From positions 1,498,324 to 1,562,323 of the forward strand of contig CAXAMN010006446.1 in assembly GCA_963970005.1 (NCBI GenBank): 64,000 bases of DNA, given 5' to 3'. How positions within the stretch are numbered: the stretch's first letter is position 1; every line of letters begins with the position of its first letter. Of this stretch, positions 48,294-60,713 are shown in pieces. The DNA is from Durusdinium trenchii. Taxonomy: Eukaryota; Sar; Dinophyceae; Suessiales; Symbiodiniaceae. The translations under genes and the position numbers were made by a program. A model generated the notes under the pieces. It searched no databases. It was not told where the DNA came from and saw only the letters and a list, made by a program, of their open reading frames with translations.

Positions 48294-48376
48294 CCTATAG
48301 GGCTCCAACCATCTCCTCAGGTTCGGTGGTTAGACCCCCAAAATCCACCCTAACCACCGAACCGAAACGGAGGTAG
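48294..48376. repeat. Foldback element, family A variant
   Basis: CTATAGGGCTCCAACCATCT then CCTCAGGTTCGGTGGTTAG faces CTAACCACCGAACCGAAACG GAGG. The same CTATAGGGCTCCAAC start occurs at 5601. It lacks the mirrored terminal GGAGCCC half, so it is truncated. Confidence 0.65.
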
Positions 48377-48790
48377 GCCAGGAAATGGTCTTCCGAGGGG
48401 CCAGGCAGTGTAGTACTTGTTTCTCACATGGGATGCATCCAGGAACAGCGCTCGGGACGGTTGGCGGAGCATGGGGGCCTGGACGCAGGACCTTCGGATA
48501 TGGTCCGCCCCAAAAACCAGATCATTGGCTGGCTCCATCATGCTCCCCTTCACCCTGGCAGCTCCAGGACCATCAAGTTCTCCCAAAGCCAGTCTCTGTT
48601 TTGGCGGAAGACCAATTTACTGCCTTGTCTTCCACCCAACGAAACCACCTCCCTGTCTTGTCCCGTGTCCCGGCGCCTGTCTCGGGCATCTTTTTGTATT
48701 TTGCCCGACCCCGTTCCATAGCCAGGAGGACATTGCGACCTACGCTGCACAACGACCAAGGACGAGAGTCACTGAGGGGTGATACCACAA
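48350..48790 (-). other. Candidate minus-strand exon(s), product unknown
   Basis: Minus-strand frames here have natural composition but change frame once. One contains MERGRAKYKKMPETGAG and KTGRWFRWVEDKAV; the next contains MMEPANDLVFGADHIRR and HVRNKYYTAWPLG. Two exons or one indel would explain this. The lower end abuts a family A foldback (48294-48376). An overlapping plus-strand frame is also open, so the strand is not certain. Confidence 0.3.
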
Positions 48791-49064
48791 GTATCCCTCA
48801 ATACCAGTGACATCCAGTGACCACACGGGGTGTGGCCATCCAGCTGGTCCCCGAACTTTTCAGAATCTGCCCGCACCCAGTTCGGGTGATAGATATGCTA
48901 CAAGATTGGTGATTCACATGTGTACACATGATGGCCATCCTTTGGTGGTGATTTTCCAGTGTTTGCCTACAGTACCCCACGCAATGCTCACGGCCATCAC
49001 CGTGTTTGGATTCGCCGTATGAGAGGAAAACTCATGATCCACATAATATATATAGAGACGACAC

Positions 49065-49400
49065 CTGTATGTAGGCCCCACGACGGAGCAAGTTCCTTCT
49101 GAGATGGGAGCTGTGGATCCCGATTTGTGGCAGACACCCTGACATACCTCACACAAAAAAGGCTTCTTCCCATCCTCCCAGCTTCGGCCCGGGTGATTTG
49201 TATCCTCACACCAGACCATGGGCGGAGCGAACGCGTGGGACACGTCGTGGGACATGCGCTCGTCGCACGCGTCACACATGTTTTCTCTGCGCCCACCTGT
49301 TTGGGTCTTGATGGGTTTCACCCGCAGCTCCATGGAGAAGGGAAGACCATGACCTGCAGGCTGTCTGAGTGCTTCCGTGCGTGCTACTGGAGCCACTTGT
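49065..49400 (-). other. Candidate minus-strand exon encoding a Cys/His-rich (zinc-binding-like) segment
   Basis: The minus-strand frame has a regular metal-ligand-like pattern: CDACDERMSHDVSH, then WCEDTNHPGRSWEDGKKPFL, then CEVCQGVCH, that is C-x2-C, H, H, C, H, C-x2-C, C-H in about 65 residues. It ends at a good donor (ACATACAG|GTGTCG, exon end 49065). Possible acceptors lie at 49297 (AACAG|GTGGG) and further upstream, so the start is uncertain. The pattern suggests a zinc-binding fold, but I cannot match it to a named finger class. This is the best candidate for a host exon in the right flank. Confidence 0.45.
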
Positions 49401-51344
49401 GCTGTGCTGTCTGAGTGCTGAGGTACGCCGGTGCGTGGCGAGGTACGGCGGTGCCACGGCACGCACCAACTGCTTCGACCGAAACAGATCGCAACACCTG
49501 GTGAGTATACCTCTTTCCACCTTGTCATGTATCTATCTTGGGGTCACAGTACTATATGCTGACATATTACGAATTGGGCCCAGTGAAAGCATGTTATCGT
49601 TCTTCTATCTGCTGGGCTGGGGATTCCGTCGACGCGCTCCGTTCTCGCATGGATTCGCCGAACCAGACCGTTGTTCGGGTGGACCAGCCGACCATATCAA
49701 AGACGAAGAGAGCGATTGCCCCCAACTCAAGCTATATAACTAAACTATAAACTGCTAAACTCCCAAAGTATCAACTCAAAACTCCACTATTGCCCCCTTC
49801 TTCGTTTCGGCCCCTCTTTCAATCTGGCCCACCAGACACACACCACATACGGCCCATCACCCGCACAGTGGCCCTTCTTTCCGTCCATGCCGCACCTGCA
49901 AATACCATCGGCTCCGGATAGTGTACCGATTCCCTGGCCCGTGCCTGGCACAACGCCTGGGCCCGGCGACGACTCACACGTCGGAGGGATCGGACCCCTG
50001 GGGCCACGTGTCGGGATCGGACTTGGACCGGTGGACTCTGGGTTTGGTATGGGGATGCTGAGGAGATCGGACGATAAAGAGGTTTTCTTTAGAAAGAACC
50101 ACAAAGAGGTCACACTTTCGGGGGCTTCCCCCAGATGACAGACCTTGAAAGCTGGCAGGTGAAAGGCGACCAACACCGCGAAGACACGTCTACAGCATGC
50201 TCCACGCCGATACAAACACGCCCGTTTCGACCGACTTTTTTTCGTTTCAGGGCCGAGCTGCAAGGTTCTCCACAAAGCCTTGATGATCAGCCTGTTTCAA
50301 GCCAACAACCGGACAGCCCTCCTGGCGAGGCCCCGACGCGTCAGGTCCCGACGTGTCTCGACCCCCAGCGCGATAGACCATGGGAGACCAGCAGGAAACT
50401 GTGCCAGAGTTGTTAATGGAAAATCGCCTATAACATGATTGTTGAGTGATTTGGCCTGAGGAAAGCTATAGCTGGCCAGCCCACCTGTATGCCTTTGCAG
50501 ATCGGTAGTATCACATTGTATCATTGTATCACCCTTATGTCGTATGCACAGCTTTCACCTGGGTGGACGAATCAAACAGTTCCAAGGGTTCAATTTTAGA
50601 CGTCAATCCCATTCCCGGGCCCAAGTGGATGATGATGCTTGGTAAAGGCCGACACCTAGTCTTTTGTCGCTGTTACAAGTGGGACACACACACACACACT
50701 ACGATGAAATATTAAATGTGTTAATCAAGACGTCTGTTTCTGAACCCCAAGAGGATCCTACAAACATGGCTCATTGGACCTCATATAGCTAGGGTTTTGA
50801 CGTGATTTGACCCTCACAACTAGGCTTTTGGACCCTCAACCAACACAACTAGCAGTTGCTTCGGGGGCCGAAGGACGTCCGGCAACGCGGCGTTTCTCAT
50901 CGTCCATCTCCTCATGAGACATCAAAAGAAGGATCCAGGAGCATCGTGTGCAAATCTTCGGCGAGACAAAGTTCACCACAGCCAGCTTCTTCCTGGGACG
51001 AAAGCACGGATGACGTCGAGAATCGGGGGACGAGGAGGACGAAACGAAAGGAAGGAAATGACTGACTAGGTCCTCCACGACCATGGCTAGTCTCCCTGCT
51101 CATCTCAGGTCCGGTATGTGGACCCATACGGTCTGAAACTCAACTCTGAAGCACGTTGAGTGCCGCAACTCTGGGGGATAAAATCATCTATAATCATGAT
51201 CCACCATCGTTCATCGATATCGAAGATTCTCTCTCGGAATGTCTTTAAGACCTCCCCCCGAAAATCCTGAACCGCCCACGAACCGAAGCAACCCGGGAAC
51301 CCAACTCGGTGGACTAGTGACTGGTGGCCTCTCTGAAACAACGT
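49401..51344. other. Flank with no supported gene
   Basis: A CA microsatellite lies at 50683-50698. A plus-strand frame at 50880-51065 ends in a Ser/Asp/Lys-rich stretch (SSWDESTDDVENRGTRRTKR) and is mildly coding-like. No splice structure is clear. Confidence 0.3.
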
Positions 51345-51411
51345 CCTAGATCTTCAAATGAGCAGAAATAAGTGGGTTGAGCACTTATTTCTGCTCCTTT
51401 GAAGACCTAGG
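51345..51411. repeat. Compact hairpin with 30-bp arms
   Basis: Left arm CCTAGATCTTCAAATGAGCA followed by GAAATAAGTG pairs with CACTTATTTC followed by TGCTCCTTTGAAGACCTAGG, with three mismatches and a 7-base loop. The stem is far longer than chance and stands alone. It could be an RNA hairpin gene, a recent snap-back duplication or a minimal MITE. Confidence 0.75.
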
Positions 51412-52776
51412 GTGATTGTCTGCAAACATTCGCGGGCGGAAACCAGAAGAAAAATCACTCCCCAGACTTCGATCCTATGGTCGTTTGGTCGTTTGGTCTA
51501 ACAAATCTATGTCTAACAGCCTTTGAAATCTAGAATCTAGACTTCAAACATTGCGTTGTGTTTCTTTTCTTCGACCGTCCAAGTGCCTTTTTTTGATCTG
51601 GCTATATATGTGGGGGTGCACCCCTACGAGCAGCCCTGATGATTGCCTCCTGCTTCCAGTTGAAACCCTTTGATTCGTCCTTTTGACCTTGATCTGATTC
51701 CCTTAGAGGTAGTGTTCGTGTCTTTTCGTGATCTTCTTTGATTTGGTTTTTGGTTCTATCCAGTTGAAATCCGTTGGTCTATTGAATTCCTTTGATGCAT
51801 CTTTCTGATCCAGTTTGAGCCTATATATGTTGATCCCTTTGACTTCCTGATTATATTTTGTTGATGTCCTGTTTGTTTTTTTTGCTGGTTCCAGTTGCCT
51901 CTCCCTTTGAATTATGTCTTTCTTTAAAGGGACGCTGAAGAGATACCTTAAGGGAAACTTGCCCATGAAGAGTTCTTGGGGAGCCATCTAGATCATTCAG
52001 GAGTGTTGTCCAAAACAATACTCACCATTGCAACATTTTTGCGATCCAACGTGCGAGAAACCTGCACGTCGAAACCGAACCACCTCGCCCTCGGTCGACC
52101 TGCCGACCTGCCGTCAAAGCCTCCAGGGGAGGTGCACAAAGTCATACGCCTGTGGAAGCTCTGGCACGGCCAGAGTACAGCAGTCGTCTAAAATCACCAA
52201 GAGCTCCTGGAGTCGCACGGCACGTCCGCACGGCTATACCTCCGTTCGGTGCACCGAACGCGGGGGGGGTTCGGTGTATTCTGAGTTCGTGAGGGCCACC
52301 AGGGGGGGACAGACTCCCTAAATCATACCTTCCGAGGTGGGACGTACAAGAGATGACAAGAAGCCGCAAAGAGTTCAGCCTGGCTGAATAAAAAATAGAC
52401 ATTAACAAATGAAGATGAACACAAAGTTAAAATGTTTTCTGTTATTGTTTTCTTTCATCAAAAAACACTCGATAAATGACAGTGCACTTCGAGAATGACA
52501 GGTCGAATGGCAAGACAGTCGCTATGACCCACTGGTGATGAGATCGAAATAAAATAAATAAAAAAAACAAAAAACGCGAAGGTTTAAGTTGGTGTTGGTC
52601 CACCTAGTAACAGCATTGAAAAGTAATTATAGTGCCTGCACCAAGATCAACTCCATCCGGTCCAGGACTGGAACGGAAGATTCGTTGAACAGCAGAACCA
52701 CCGATCCATGCGAGGCAAAACTCAGCCGAAAAGCTTCCAATAAGGACTAATACATACTAATATATATATATATAAC
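51412..52776. other. AT-rich flank, nothing recognised
   Basis: Contains repeated CTTTGAT/CCTTTGA words with TCCAGTTGAA blocks (51650-51910), giving a weak short-repeat texture, and a G-run tract near 52260-52310. No gene call. Confidence 0.35.
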
Positions 52777-53052
52777 TTATTGGGGCCCCTCAAAAACAGG
52801 ATCAGTTGGGATAGGGAAGAGTTTCTGGTAATTAGGGATGGCTGTGAGTTTCTCGACCACACTAGTCTCTGTCTCTTCCCGTCTCCCGTCCTGGTAAGTC
52901 ATCTTCTTGGACATTTTGACTGTCAGGGTGGTCGCGTGTGGATCGGGCTGGAACATCTCCTCTCGGAAATAGGTCTGCGGCCCGCTACAGATGTGACACA
53001 CAAATGGCTGCGAGGCGGTGATGATCGGATTTCTCACATGATCAAACGACAT
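52777..53052 (-). other. Candidate minus-strand coding segment with CxxC motif
   Basis: A 91-codon frame from ATG 53052 to the stop at 52777. The peptide looks natural: a CHICSG motif, then FREEMFQPDPHATTLTVKMS and a helical EETETSVVEKL. The ATG is preceded by an in-frame stop about 8 codons upstream, so a short complete gene or a terminal exon are both possible. No family recognised. Confidence 0.35.
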
Positions 53053-53790
53053 GGCAAATCGTTTTGGGTCACCAACGGCAAGTCACATGTTTTTGGAGCG
53101 ATTAACTTGCCCCATCGAAGGGGTTAGCAATGGACTTCCTAAGCATTTCAAAAAACTATCAAGCCGTGCAACCCAGGTTCTTTGAGGCGACCAGTCCGGT
53201 GCCTGAACGGGTTCCATCGCTGGGTTCCTTGACGAGGAACTGGAAATCGCATCTTGGCCATCAAACCAGCTTCCGAACCCCAGTGCTTCGGCAGCATGCC
53301 GAATTCATATGAATTGATGAGGAAGTCCAGATCCGAAGGTAGGGACGACGTGGCACCCCAACCACCGAACCATGTGGAACAGGAGCCCTGTTAGGGGATT
53401 GGTCTGACCCACGAAAGGTGTGCTTTACGAACCTGTCAGATCCGCAGCTGCGATCTCTGGTGCGAACGTGACTGGGGTCCTTCGTCCTTGGGAAGGTTTG
53501 CTATGGTTTGCTCTTCAGAGTCCTTGGTCCGAAGGTTGATCGGTCTGTCGGCTTCACGTGACAGTTAGGTTCGGGCAGACTGGCAAGCTAACTTCTGGAC
53601 CTTCGTCTCCAGCCCAAACCGTACAGGAACGAAGGTCCACGTGACACATGTTTTAGTCGACTGATCGACCCCGTAGATCGGTCGGATCGACTGACCGGCC
53701 CTGCTAAAGCACTCAGATGAAAACCTTGGCCTTAATATGCAGAATAGTTGCTTACATTAGACCCACAAATGGGGCAAATGTATGTAACTA
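53053..53790. other. Flank with TCGACTGATCGACC-type words
   Basis: Repeated GATCGAC/GATCGGTCGG words at 53655-53700 and GAAGGTCC/GGACCTTCG inverted words at 53490-53640. No coding sequence was recognised. Confidence 0.35.
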
Positions 53791-53880
53791 GCTGGAGTGG
53801 CAAAGTACTTCAGAATATTAGTACAGTACTTGTTTTCATAGGGTCATGCCCTATTTTCTAGGGTACTTGACAGTCCAGGT
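53791..53880. repeat. Foldback element, family B, diverged copy
   Basis: AGCTGGAGTGGCAAAGTACT on the left pairs imperfectly with AGGGTACTTGACAGTCCAGGT on the right. The centre has GTACAGTACTTGTTTTCATA and GGGTCATGCCC, the same layout as the copy at 38050. Confidence 0.6.
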
Positions 53881-56800
53881 ACATACATGTACTCCATTTA
53901 TGACACTATAATGTAGGTAACTATTCCACACACATGGATTTGCTTAAGAAACCTGGACAACATAAAAACAAATATTTCCAGAAGGGGATTAGATTAACTT
54001 TATCCAATTTAAGGAAAATCATCACCTGATCAGCAAAACCATGGATATTTAAAACACAACAACTCCACGACCGACTTCAAAGTTTGAGCACGGAGGACGT
54101 CGCCTTGTGCAGGTGTGGCGACTGCGCATGTAGATCCGCCTAAGAAAACTCGATAGCATCTGCCAAGAGGTATTTGGAATCCAGGGACTCGAGAAGGGGG
54201 GGGTAGCTGGCTGACCATCATGACATATCATGACCATCCGCAACAGTTCAGTTGGTGTAACCGGACACTTCTCCATTTGTGAAAGCTTCACCGCTGGGAA
54301 AGCCTGGAAAAGGACTGTTCCACCATCCATTCGGACTGAAGAAGGTCTATCCACCGCTGGTGGCGATCCTCTCCACGACAGGGACACAGCCCGCTGGTCT
54401 TGGAGATCCCGGCTTTAGCCGCTACAGCCCGCCTCCGGTTCGACCATGCTGATATACGTATTCACCGAAACACGAGAATCCGGAGGGCTCTGTGCGACAC
54501 GCAGTTGGGAACATCAAGGGCTCTCATTCCTTTTGCTGCGAGTCATGCCCAGGGCTCTCCCAGTTCAGCTGCAAAAAACAAAACTAAAAAACTGTTTGCG
54601 GTGCGTGGTCTGGAATGACCTTTAACTATATACCTACAAAACCCCACAAATACTTTTGTTCATGATTCATGGAACAACAACCTTGCTTTGGTATACTTTA
54701 GCTTGTAACCCTAATTATGGCTCTTATTGTCAGACACATTTGATGTAATATATGAAACATAGGCAACTGTCCCTCCAAAACATGCACGTGAAAGAGTCCA
54801 GGAGCGATGAGGAGTCGCGACTGGTCGAAGGAAGTGTCCGGCACGTCCAGTCGGTGGAACTGGAACGTGGTTTCTCCCGTCCGACCAGTCAGAAACTGCC
54901 GTCCCAAGGACACCGTGTGAAGCAGTCAAGACACCCCCTGCTACATCATCATGGACCTTTGACGGGGTCATGTTTTTGGCCGTTAAACAAGAAACAACAC
55001 AGATGTAAGTACGTTCGCCGTCACAAAAAAGTACAGTATATTCCATTTCAAAGGTGCCGTTTCACTGTAAGTTTTGGCATAGCTTGCTCCGCTGTCTAAG
55101 TGGCCATTTTGTTGAGGCGTCCCAAAAGTCGCCAGAAGCCGATTCAGCTTTTGGGCAATAGGAAGCAACGCAATGCGAGAAACACATACTAAGATTCAAC
55201 AGAAAAAAAAACAGTTGGCTTTTCATTGACATGCCATGGCAGGTGCTTTTTTTTCCGAACAGTCATTGAAACTTAAATCGATGCAAGATTGAACAACAAC
55301 AACGCTTGGAAGACTCTGGTAATACATATCCCAGACACTCGGACTGGCATATATAACCGATCAGTTGAGGTGCTTCCAGAGGTCGGTTGTGGCAGTCCGA
55401 ACTGGCAGTCCGGGTCGTGTCTGCACAAAAGCACCCATCGATCACTCACTATGCCAGCTTGTAAAGGGACCAGGTTTTACATACTGGCTCAGGCTGGACG
55501 ATTGGGTCAGGATAGCAACAAAAAGGGGTGTTTCGAACAAATAGCCCCTGGACTTGGGTCGGGATAGCATGGTAAGGGGTGTGTTTAGAAAAAATAGCCC
55601 CTGAAGAGCTTAAGGATGGTTAAGGGGTGTCCATTCGCGCCATCACCCCCGGTACGTCGTGGGCCTCCGCCGCGTAACGCTCCGCTCCGCGCCTCACGGC
55701 CCCAGCGCACGGCATCCACGGCGTTCTCGGCGCCTCGCCTCGCCAGTTGGGCGACCGGGTTGGACTCAGGGTGGTGGGTGGTCCCAAATGGTCAGACTCA
55801 GGTTTGACAGGTATATCAATGACTATACTATGTTTATATGTACTATCTATATAAAATAACATATGATGACATATGATGACATGTTTTGCATGTTCACCAT
55901 CCTCCCCAAGCTAGCGAACCTATACCGAACAGGTTTTTCTTGACATACCCAGGAGTACCCGGGGGCGGTGTTGAGTCCCGGAATGCCAACGGACCCAAAG
56001 CAAAGCACCCCGAAGCAACGGACTGCTGGTATGTCATAGATGCTTTGGGAAGATACAAGTACAGTATTTGGGTGGGTATTTTAGTAGGGAGACCCTGTGA
56101 CCCAATGGGTTGTTGATTTTGGTCTATTTGGGGTCTATGATGGTTAGGTCGCAGGCCTTTCTCCAAAATAGTTATATAATTCTTATTTACAGACTGTTAC
56201 TAGGTAATGGGCTACACCCTATACTACCATCCCTCCAACATGGAAGTGGATGGCATGGCCCTGTGTTTGTCTAAGACTGTTTTCCGAATACCAAAGACAT
56301 GGTAAACTACACTTCCATGATTGTTTCGGGAAGTGTAAAACTCTAAAAGTGATCCAAATCGATGGTAATGGTTAGTATGGGGCTGATTCCTCAAAAAGGG
56401 AGACAGTTTGAACCCGACTACGGCGGAATGGAAAAGACCCAGACCCAAAGAGCATGTCCCAAACACTCGATGAGACTGGAATACATCCATAATATATTAT
56501 ATATATATACATACTTGGTGCAACGAGGGAAACCCGGGTGCTGTTTGAGTCTAATAACTGACCAGGGTCAACGGACAAAGTCTGTGGATGGTCCGACGTT
56601 GTGTTTTTTCTCTTTAGTGTGAATGCCCATCCCAGTGTTTGCCCGAACTAAGATGCTATGACCTGCTGATCTGACCGGGTCTTACATATTTTTGAGCCGA
56701 CAGGCTCAACCACTGCTGATCATCAGGGGATTGATCCTCCACCACTGAAGATACAGTAAGGGGAAACCACAGTAAATACAGAGAGTTGTCAGGGCTGCCC

Positions 56801-57263
56801 ATGACTCTCAGTGGCGTTCCAGACTTCTCATCGAGCAATCTTATGAAACACACACATGTTATACATATCGATTATTTATATACTATCATGATTTATCGTT
56901 GTGAGCAAGAGTATCATACAAACACCTGCACCATCATGTATGTCATATCATACAAGCTCCACACGACGTACACCACTGGTGAAAGCTAGTCAAACACCGG
57001 ACCTGGCGAATCGAACCTCTTCTTCTTCGGCGTCGGCTCTTCGCCGCGTCCAGGAACCCCAGCCACGCCAGTAGGCCAGGATCCACCGGCAGCTGGTAGA
57101 AGCCCTGGCGGCAAACTGGTATCTCACTTGGATTTTGCCAAGATCGGACGGAAGGAGCGAATTGTAAAACGTGTCCTACTCAGACTGATGAGGGTCAGGT
57201 CCAATCTTGTTCACCTGAAGGGCCCAACGCTGAGTACCAGCTGCTTCCGTTCAGGGTCACCAA
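53881..57263. other. Flank with several ambiguous open stretches
   Basis: The second copy of the 42838 repeat lies at 53928-54050. Stretches 54200-54415 and 54770-55010 are open on both strands with plausible peptides; the latter ends on the plus strand at a strong donor-like AGAT|GTAAGT (55001-55010). A GC-rich patch at 55630-55760 may be an exon. The GACTGTTACT block recurs at 56133-56210. Confidence 0.3.
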
Positions 57264-57350
57264 TGGGCTCCAACTACGTCCTGAGAAGGTGGATAGGGTG
57301 GATATTTGCGGTCTAACCACCTTCTCAGGATATGGTTTGAGCCCTAGGGA
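57264..57350. repeat. Foldback element, family A, full copy
   Basis: TGGGCTCCAACTACGTCCTG with AGAAGGTGG on the left pairs with CCACCTTCTCAGGATATGGT and TTGAGCCCTA on the right. The centre GGATATTTGCGGTCTAACC is the reverse complement of the centre of the copy at 60714-60804. Confidence 0.85.
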
Positions 57351-60073
57351 ATTATTTTAGGTCTCCATTGGACAACCATTGGAAATGCGCTAGGTATTAT
57401 AAGTCCTGGCTTGCAAGTACAGTAGTCCTATTCTATCCTTCTGGCGTGCAACTAGTCTGTGTCACCACCAGAAACCTTGCACTCCCACAATGACAAACTA
57501 GTGAACACGATATGGCGTGATGAAGTTCCTTGGGATCTTTCCTCAAAATCGTGAAAGGATCTTTTGCTCTCAAAGTGCATAGGACAAGTTGAAGCATTTC
57601 AAAACAACGAGCCGATGCTCGACACACCCATAGCCTCATAGCCTGACTAGGCACCCCCTTCAAATCATGACAACGGCGGCGGCACACTGAACTTGGCCAG
57701 GAATAAATACCCATACACTCCCCAGCGGACTGGAATATTTACCTACAATTGATCCCAAGGTATGTAAATATAATCAGTATACAGTATGATTAAATATGCC
57801 AGTCCTGTCAGTCGTGTCTGGGATAAGGTTTTGCATTCACCGATTGTTGACTCACATTGCTCCAGTCCCTGGGAGTTGACCAAAAAAGCAACCTGGAGCT
57901 AGGAATGAGAAAAATGCACCACGTGGACCATGCGCCTGGTATCTAGTGGCTCCTGAAGCCTTCATTCATGGAGTGTCAACATTCCCGGGCCGCTGCAGAC
58001 TCGTTTTGGGCAGGTTGCGGACAAAGAATTGTACCTGTTCTGTCATCCATGCTGACTCTCTACGTTAATATTTCACCGTAAACAACTCCACCGTGACTAG
58101 CTGTTTTACTTCTCTAAATTCACAAGAAAATGACAGGTCACCTGCAACTTTGTGACTTTTTCAGGATATCTTTTGAGGATGGGTTACAGTGGTGTCACTT
58201 CCATCTAAAGGACATCTTGAAATCTGCGCCAATTCTCACCTCTGAAACCACTAACCATTGTACTTCAAACATGCGCGCACGCATAGTTACCATACCATAC
58301 TATTACCACCTCTTTGCGGAAACTTTTGGGATCGTTTGTAGCTCCAGTTCCTCGGCTCGACCTCCAAGAACTGCAAGTGCTCCGCAGTCAAAGGATGTGC
58401 CTAGCTCGGTGCGACGCAGACGAGACAGGCGAGAAACCGGTGCGACCCAGACGCACCTGGTCCAGGCGGGATGGCGGAATTCTGTATACGGATCTAGTCC
58501 TTACACCTGGTAACAACTGGTCCTGAAACCTTCGAGTGAACCATGTTGCTGTTTCTTTCTGTGTCTTTTTCCAGTTCAGTAAAACGAGGTCTTCGTCCCC
58601 CCTACAATCCCTATAGGACAAAGACCTTTAAGTCCGGATTCGCTCTTCGCCACCGGTCCTGTTGGCAATCGGTGGCAAGATCTTGCTCACGTTGCTCACG
58701 TCTTTTTTGATTCTTACTTTCCACATTGACAGAAAATTTAATTTACATTCTGCAAGGAATCAGCGTTCTTTGCAACTGCATTGTTGGAAAGCCATAGGAG
58801 TGTGAGAACAGCCATCGAGTGGCCAAGTCAGCACATGACATCTGTGTTCAAGGAGAGCAAACTTTCAAGAGAAAATGATGCTGAAGTCCTTAGACAAGTC
58901 AAAAAAACAGAGTTTACTGCTTAGTGACTCTATTCTAATCAAACAACCACTGCCGAGTTGATTCATGGTGGGTCTTCTTCATCCAGGCTGGCTTCGAGAT
59001 CCAATCATATCAGCAAAGGTCTTCCATCTGGAAGTACTCAAGTCCAACTTCCAACTAGTTCGAGTGAATTACGTCCCCTGTGACAGAAAAAAAACAAAAA
59101 CAGCTATAACTATGCAAACTATGCGTCGCGTATCTCCCGCTGGTGGCGAGAAAATGGGAGAGGTCCAGTGTTCGCTCCACTCCGTGGAATGGGATGTTAG
59201 CAGGGCTAGCAGCTAGGGAGGATCTCATGGACGGCCGCATGTGAAGTGTTCACTCTGCTCCAGTCTTCGCCCTACATCAGTATGACCGACTATTATATCA
59301 ATCACAAGTTATACGTAGGTTATTTCACTCATTCCAAACGACTTCTCAGTGGACTTCTCAGTGTAATCCGTGTGGACTTCTCTCCGGTCCTGCCGCCCTT
59401 GCCCCTATGTTCCAAGGGCCAAGAGGCGTGGAAGTTGTGAATCTTGTACCAACTGTAGTCGCAAAGCCCATCAGTACTGACCTGAAGATCTCAGACTTAA
59501 CGTCTCCAAGATGGCCATGTCCCCAAGAGCAAGTAAGTCTTAGAATGTCTTAGAATGTTAGGAAAAACGTCACTTGGTACTCCCTACAGCTCCAACTAGA
59601 TCCTCGGAATTCTGCTAGACTTCAGTGTTCTCACCCATACCCACACTCAATGTGGCATGACCGACTCATCTTTCAGGGTCGTTTTGATGGAGCATCCTTG
59701 GGCCAGTCCTTGCCTTTTGAGCGTCGCCGGGCCGCATATTCATGGGAGCATTTGGGGCAGCCTTGAGATTGGCCACTTGGAGCTGTCCCCCACACCCCCA
59801 CACCTACTCCGGTTCCGGACGATGCTTACTCGGAAGGGATGTAGAAGGGTGCAGCTTCGATGCAATAGCAACATGTCAGCATAGCACATCTTCTTCTCCA
59901 TCTTCTGGTCCAACTGATGCACTGGTCCATTCCTGGATCCAAACGCATCAAAGCTCCCTACATTCCGCCCTGTACCCAAACGCCCAGACTCGCTTTCAGA
60001 CTCGCCCTTTCTTCCGTGCCCTCTTCCATCCCAGCGGCGAGAATGTTGTGATCCACGTCGTAGAAGCCATGCT
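57351..60073. other. Flank with one possible exon
   Basis: At 58339-58511 a segment is bounded by GTTTGTAG (acceptor-like) and ACACCTG|GTAAC (donor-like) and is open in two plus-strand frames (one contains LQVLRSQRMCLARCDADETG). The remainder is AT-rich with no recognised feature. Confidence 0.3.
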
Positions 60074-60260
60074 TCACGCCGACCTTCCGAAACCTGGTTC
60101 ACGCTGAAGCGGGCGGCGATCGATTTGCGTGTTCGCTCCGCTCGGTTTGACTCCGAACACGCCTTGCGCGGTGTTCCCGGATTCGATCATGCGCGTGAAT
60201 TCGTGATGGAGCACGTGTAAATCTCCAAGTTCTGGTGGAACATACGAGACATGGTCATGG
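60074..60260 (-). other. Candidate minus-strand terminal exon
   Basis: The last 62 codons of a minus-strand frame ending at TGA 60074. The peptide has natural composition, with PPELGDLHVLHHEFTRMIES followed by GNTAQGVFGVKPSG and a basic end. The upstream part of the same frame (to 60703) crosses dispersed repeats and is less convincing. No family recognised. Confidence 0.33.
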
Positions 60261-60481
60261 TGGAACATGGTCATGCTGGGACGGCTGGTGCGGCTCATGG
60301 TCTGGTGTCCGATCGGTTGACCCAGTTGACCCGGTCGACCCGATCGTCCTGGCGAACGTTCGTTCACGCGCAGCTTCAGAGGTCGATGACGCCGAACGAA
60401 CAAGAGCTTGACAAACAAGCTAGGTAGGCAGGTAGGCTGCTTGGTGGACCTCCATGAGTGTCCCAAAATGTAACCTGGAAC

Positions 60482-60575
60482 ACAGCAGTCCCATATCGGG
60501 GTGCTATTCATGGAGGTTGTCGGGGTGCCCCACAATCGACATCCGCGGCCCCTGGATGGGACAAACAACACCGAC
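60482..60575 (+). repeat. Dispersed repeat, copy 2 (partner at 44767-44860)
   Basis: Same ordered words as the partner: CAGCAGTCCCAT, GGGTGCTAT, CATGGAGGTTGTCGGGGTGC, ATGGGAC. The copies are about 15.7 kb apart in the same orientation. Confidence 0.7.
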
Positions 60576-60713
60576 CTTTGGAAGCTCCAGATATCCCAAC
60601 TGTCTCGACTGTCAGGACATTCAAGGGCCCCTAAGAAAGAGAGCTCACTCTGAATAAACCTGGCAGGTGGTGACTTCAACTGGATCTCGACTTGGAAGGA
60701 CAAACGAAAACAA

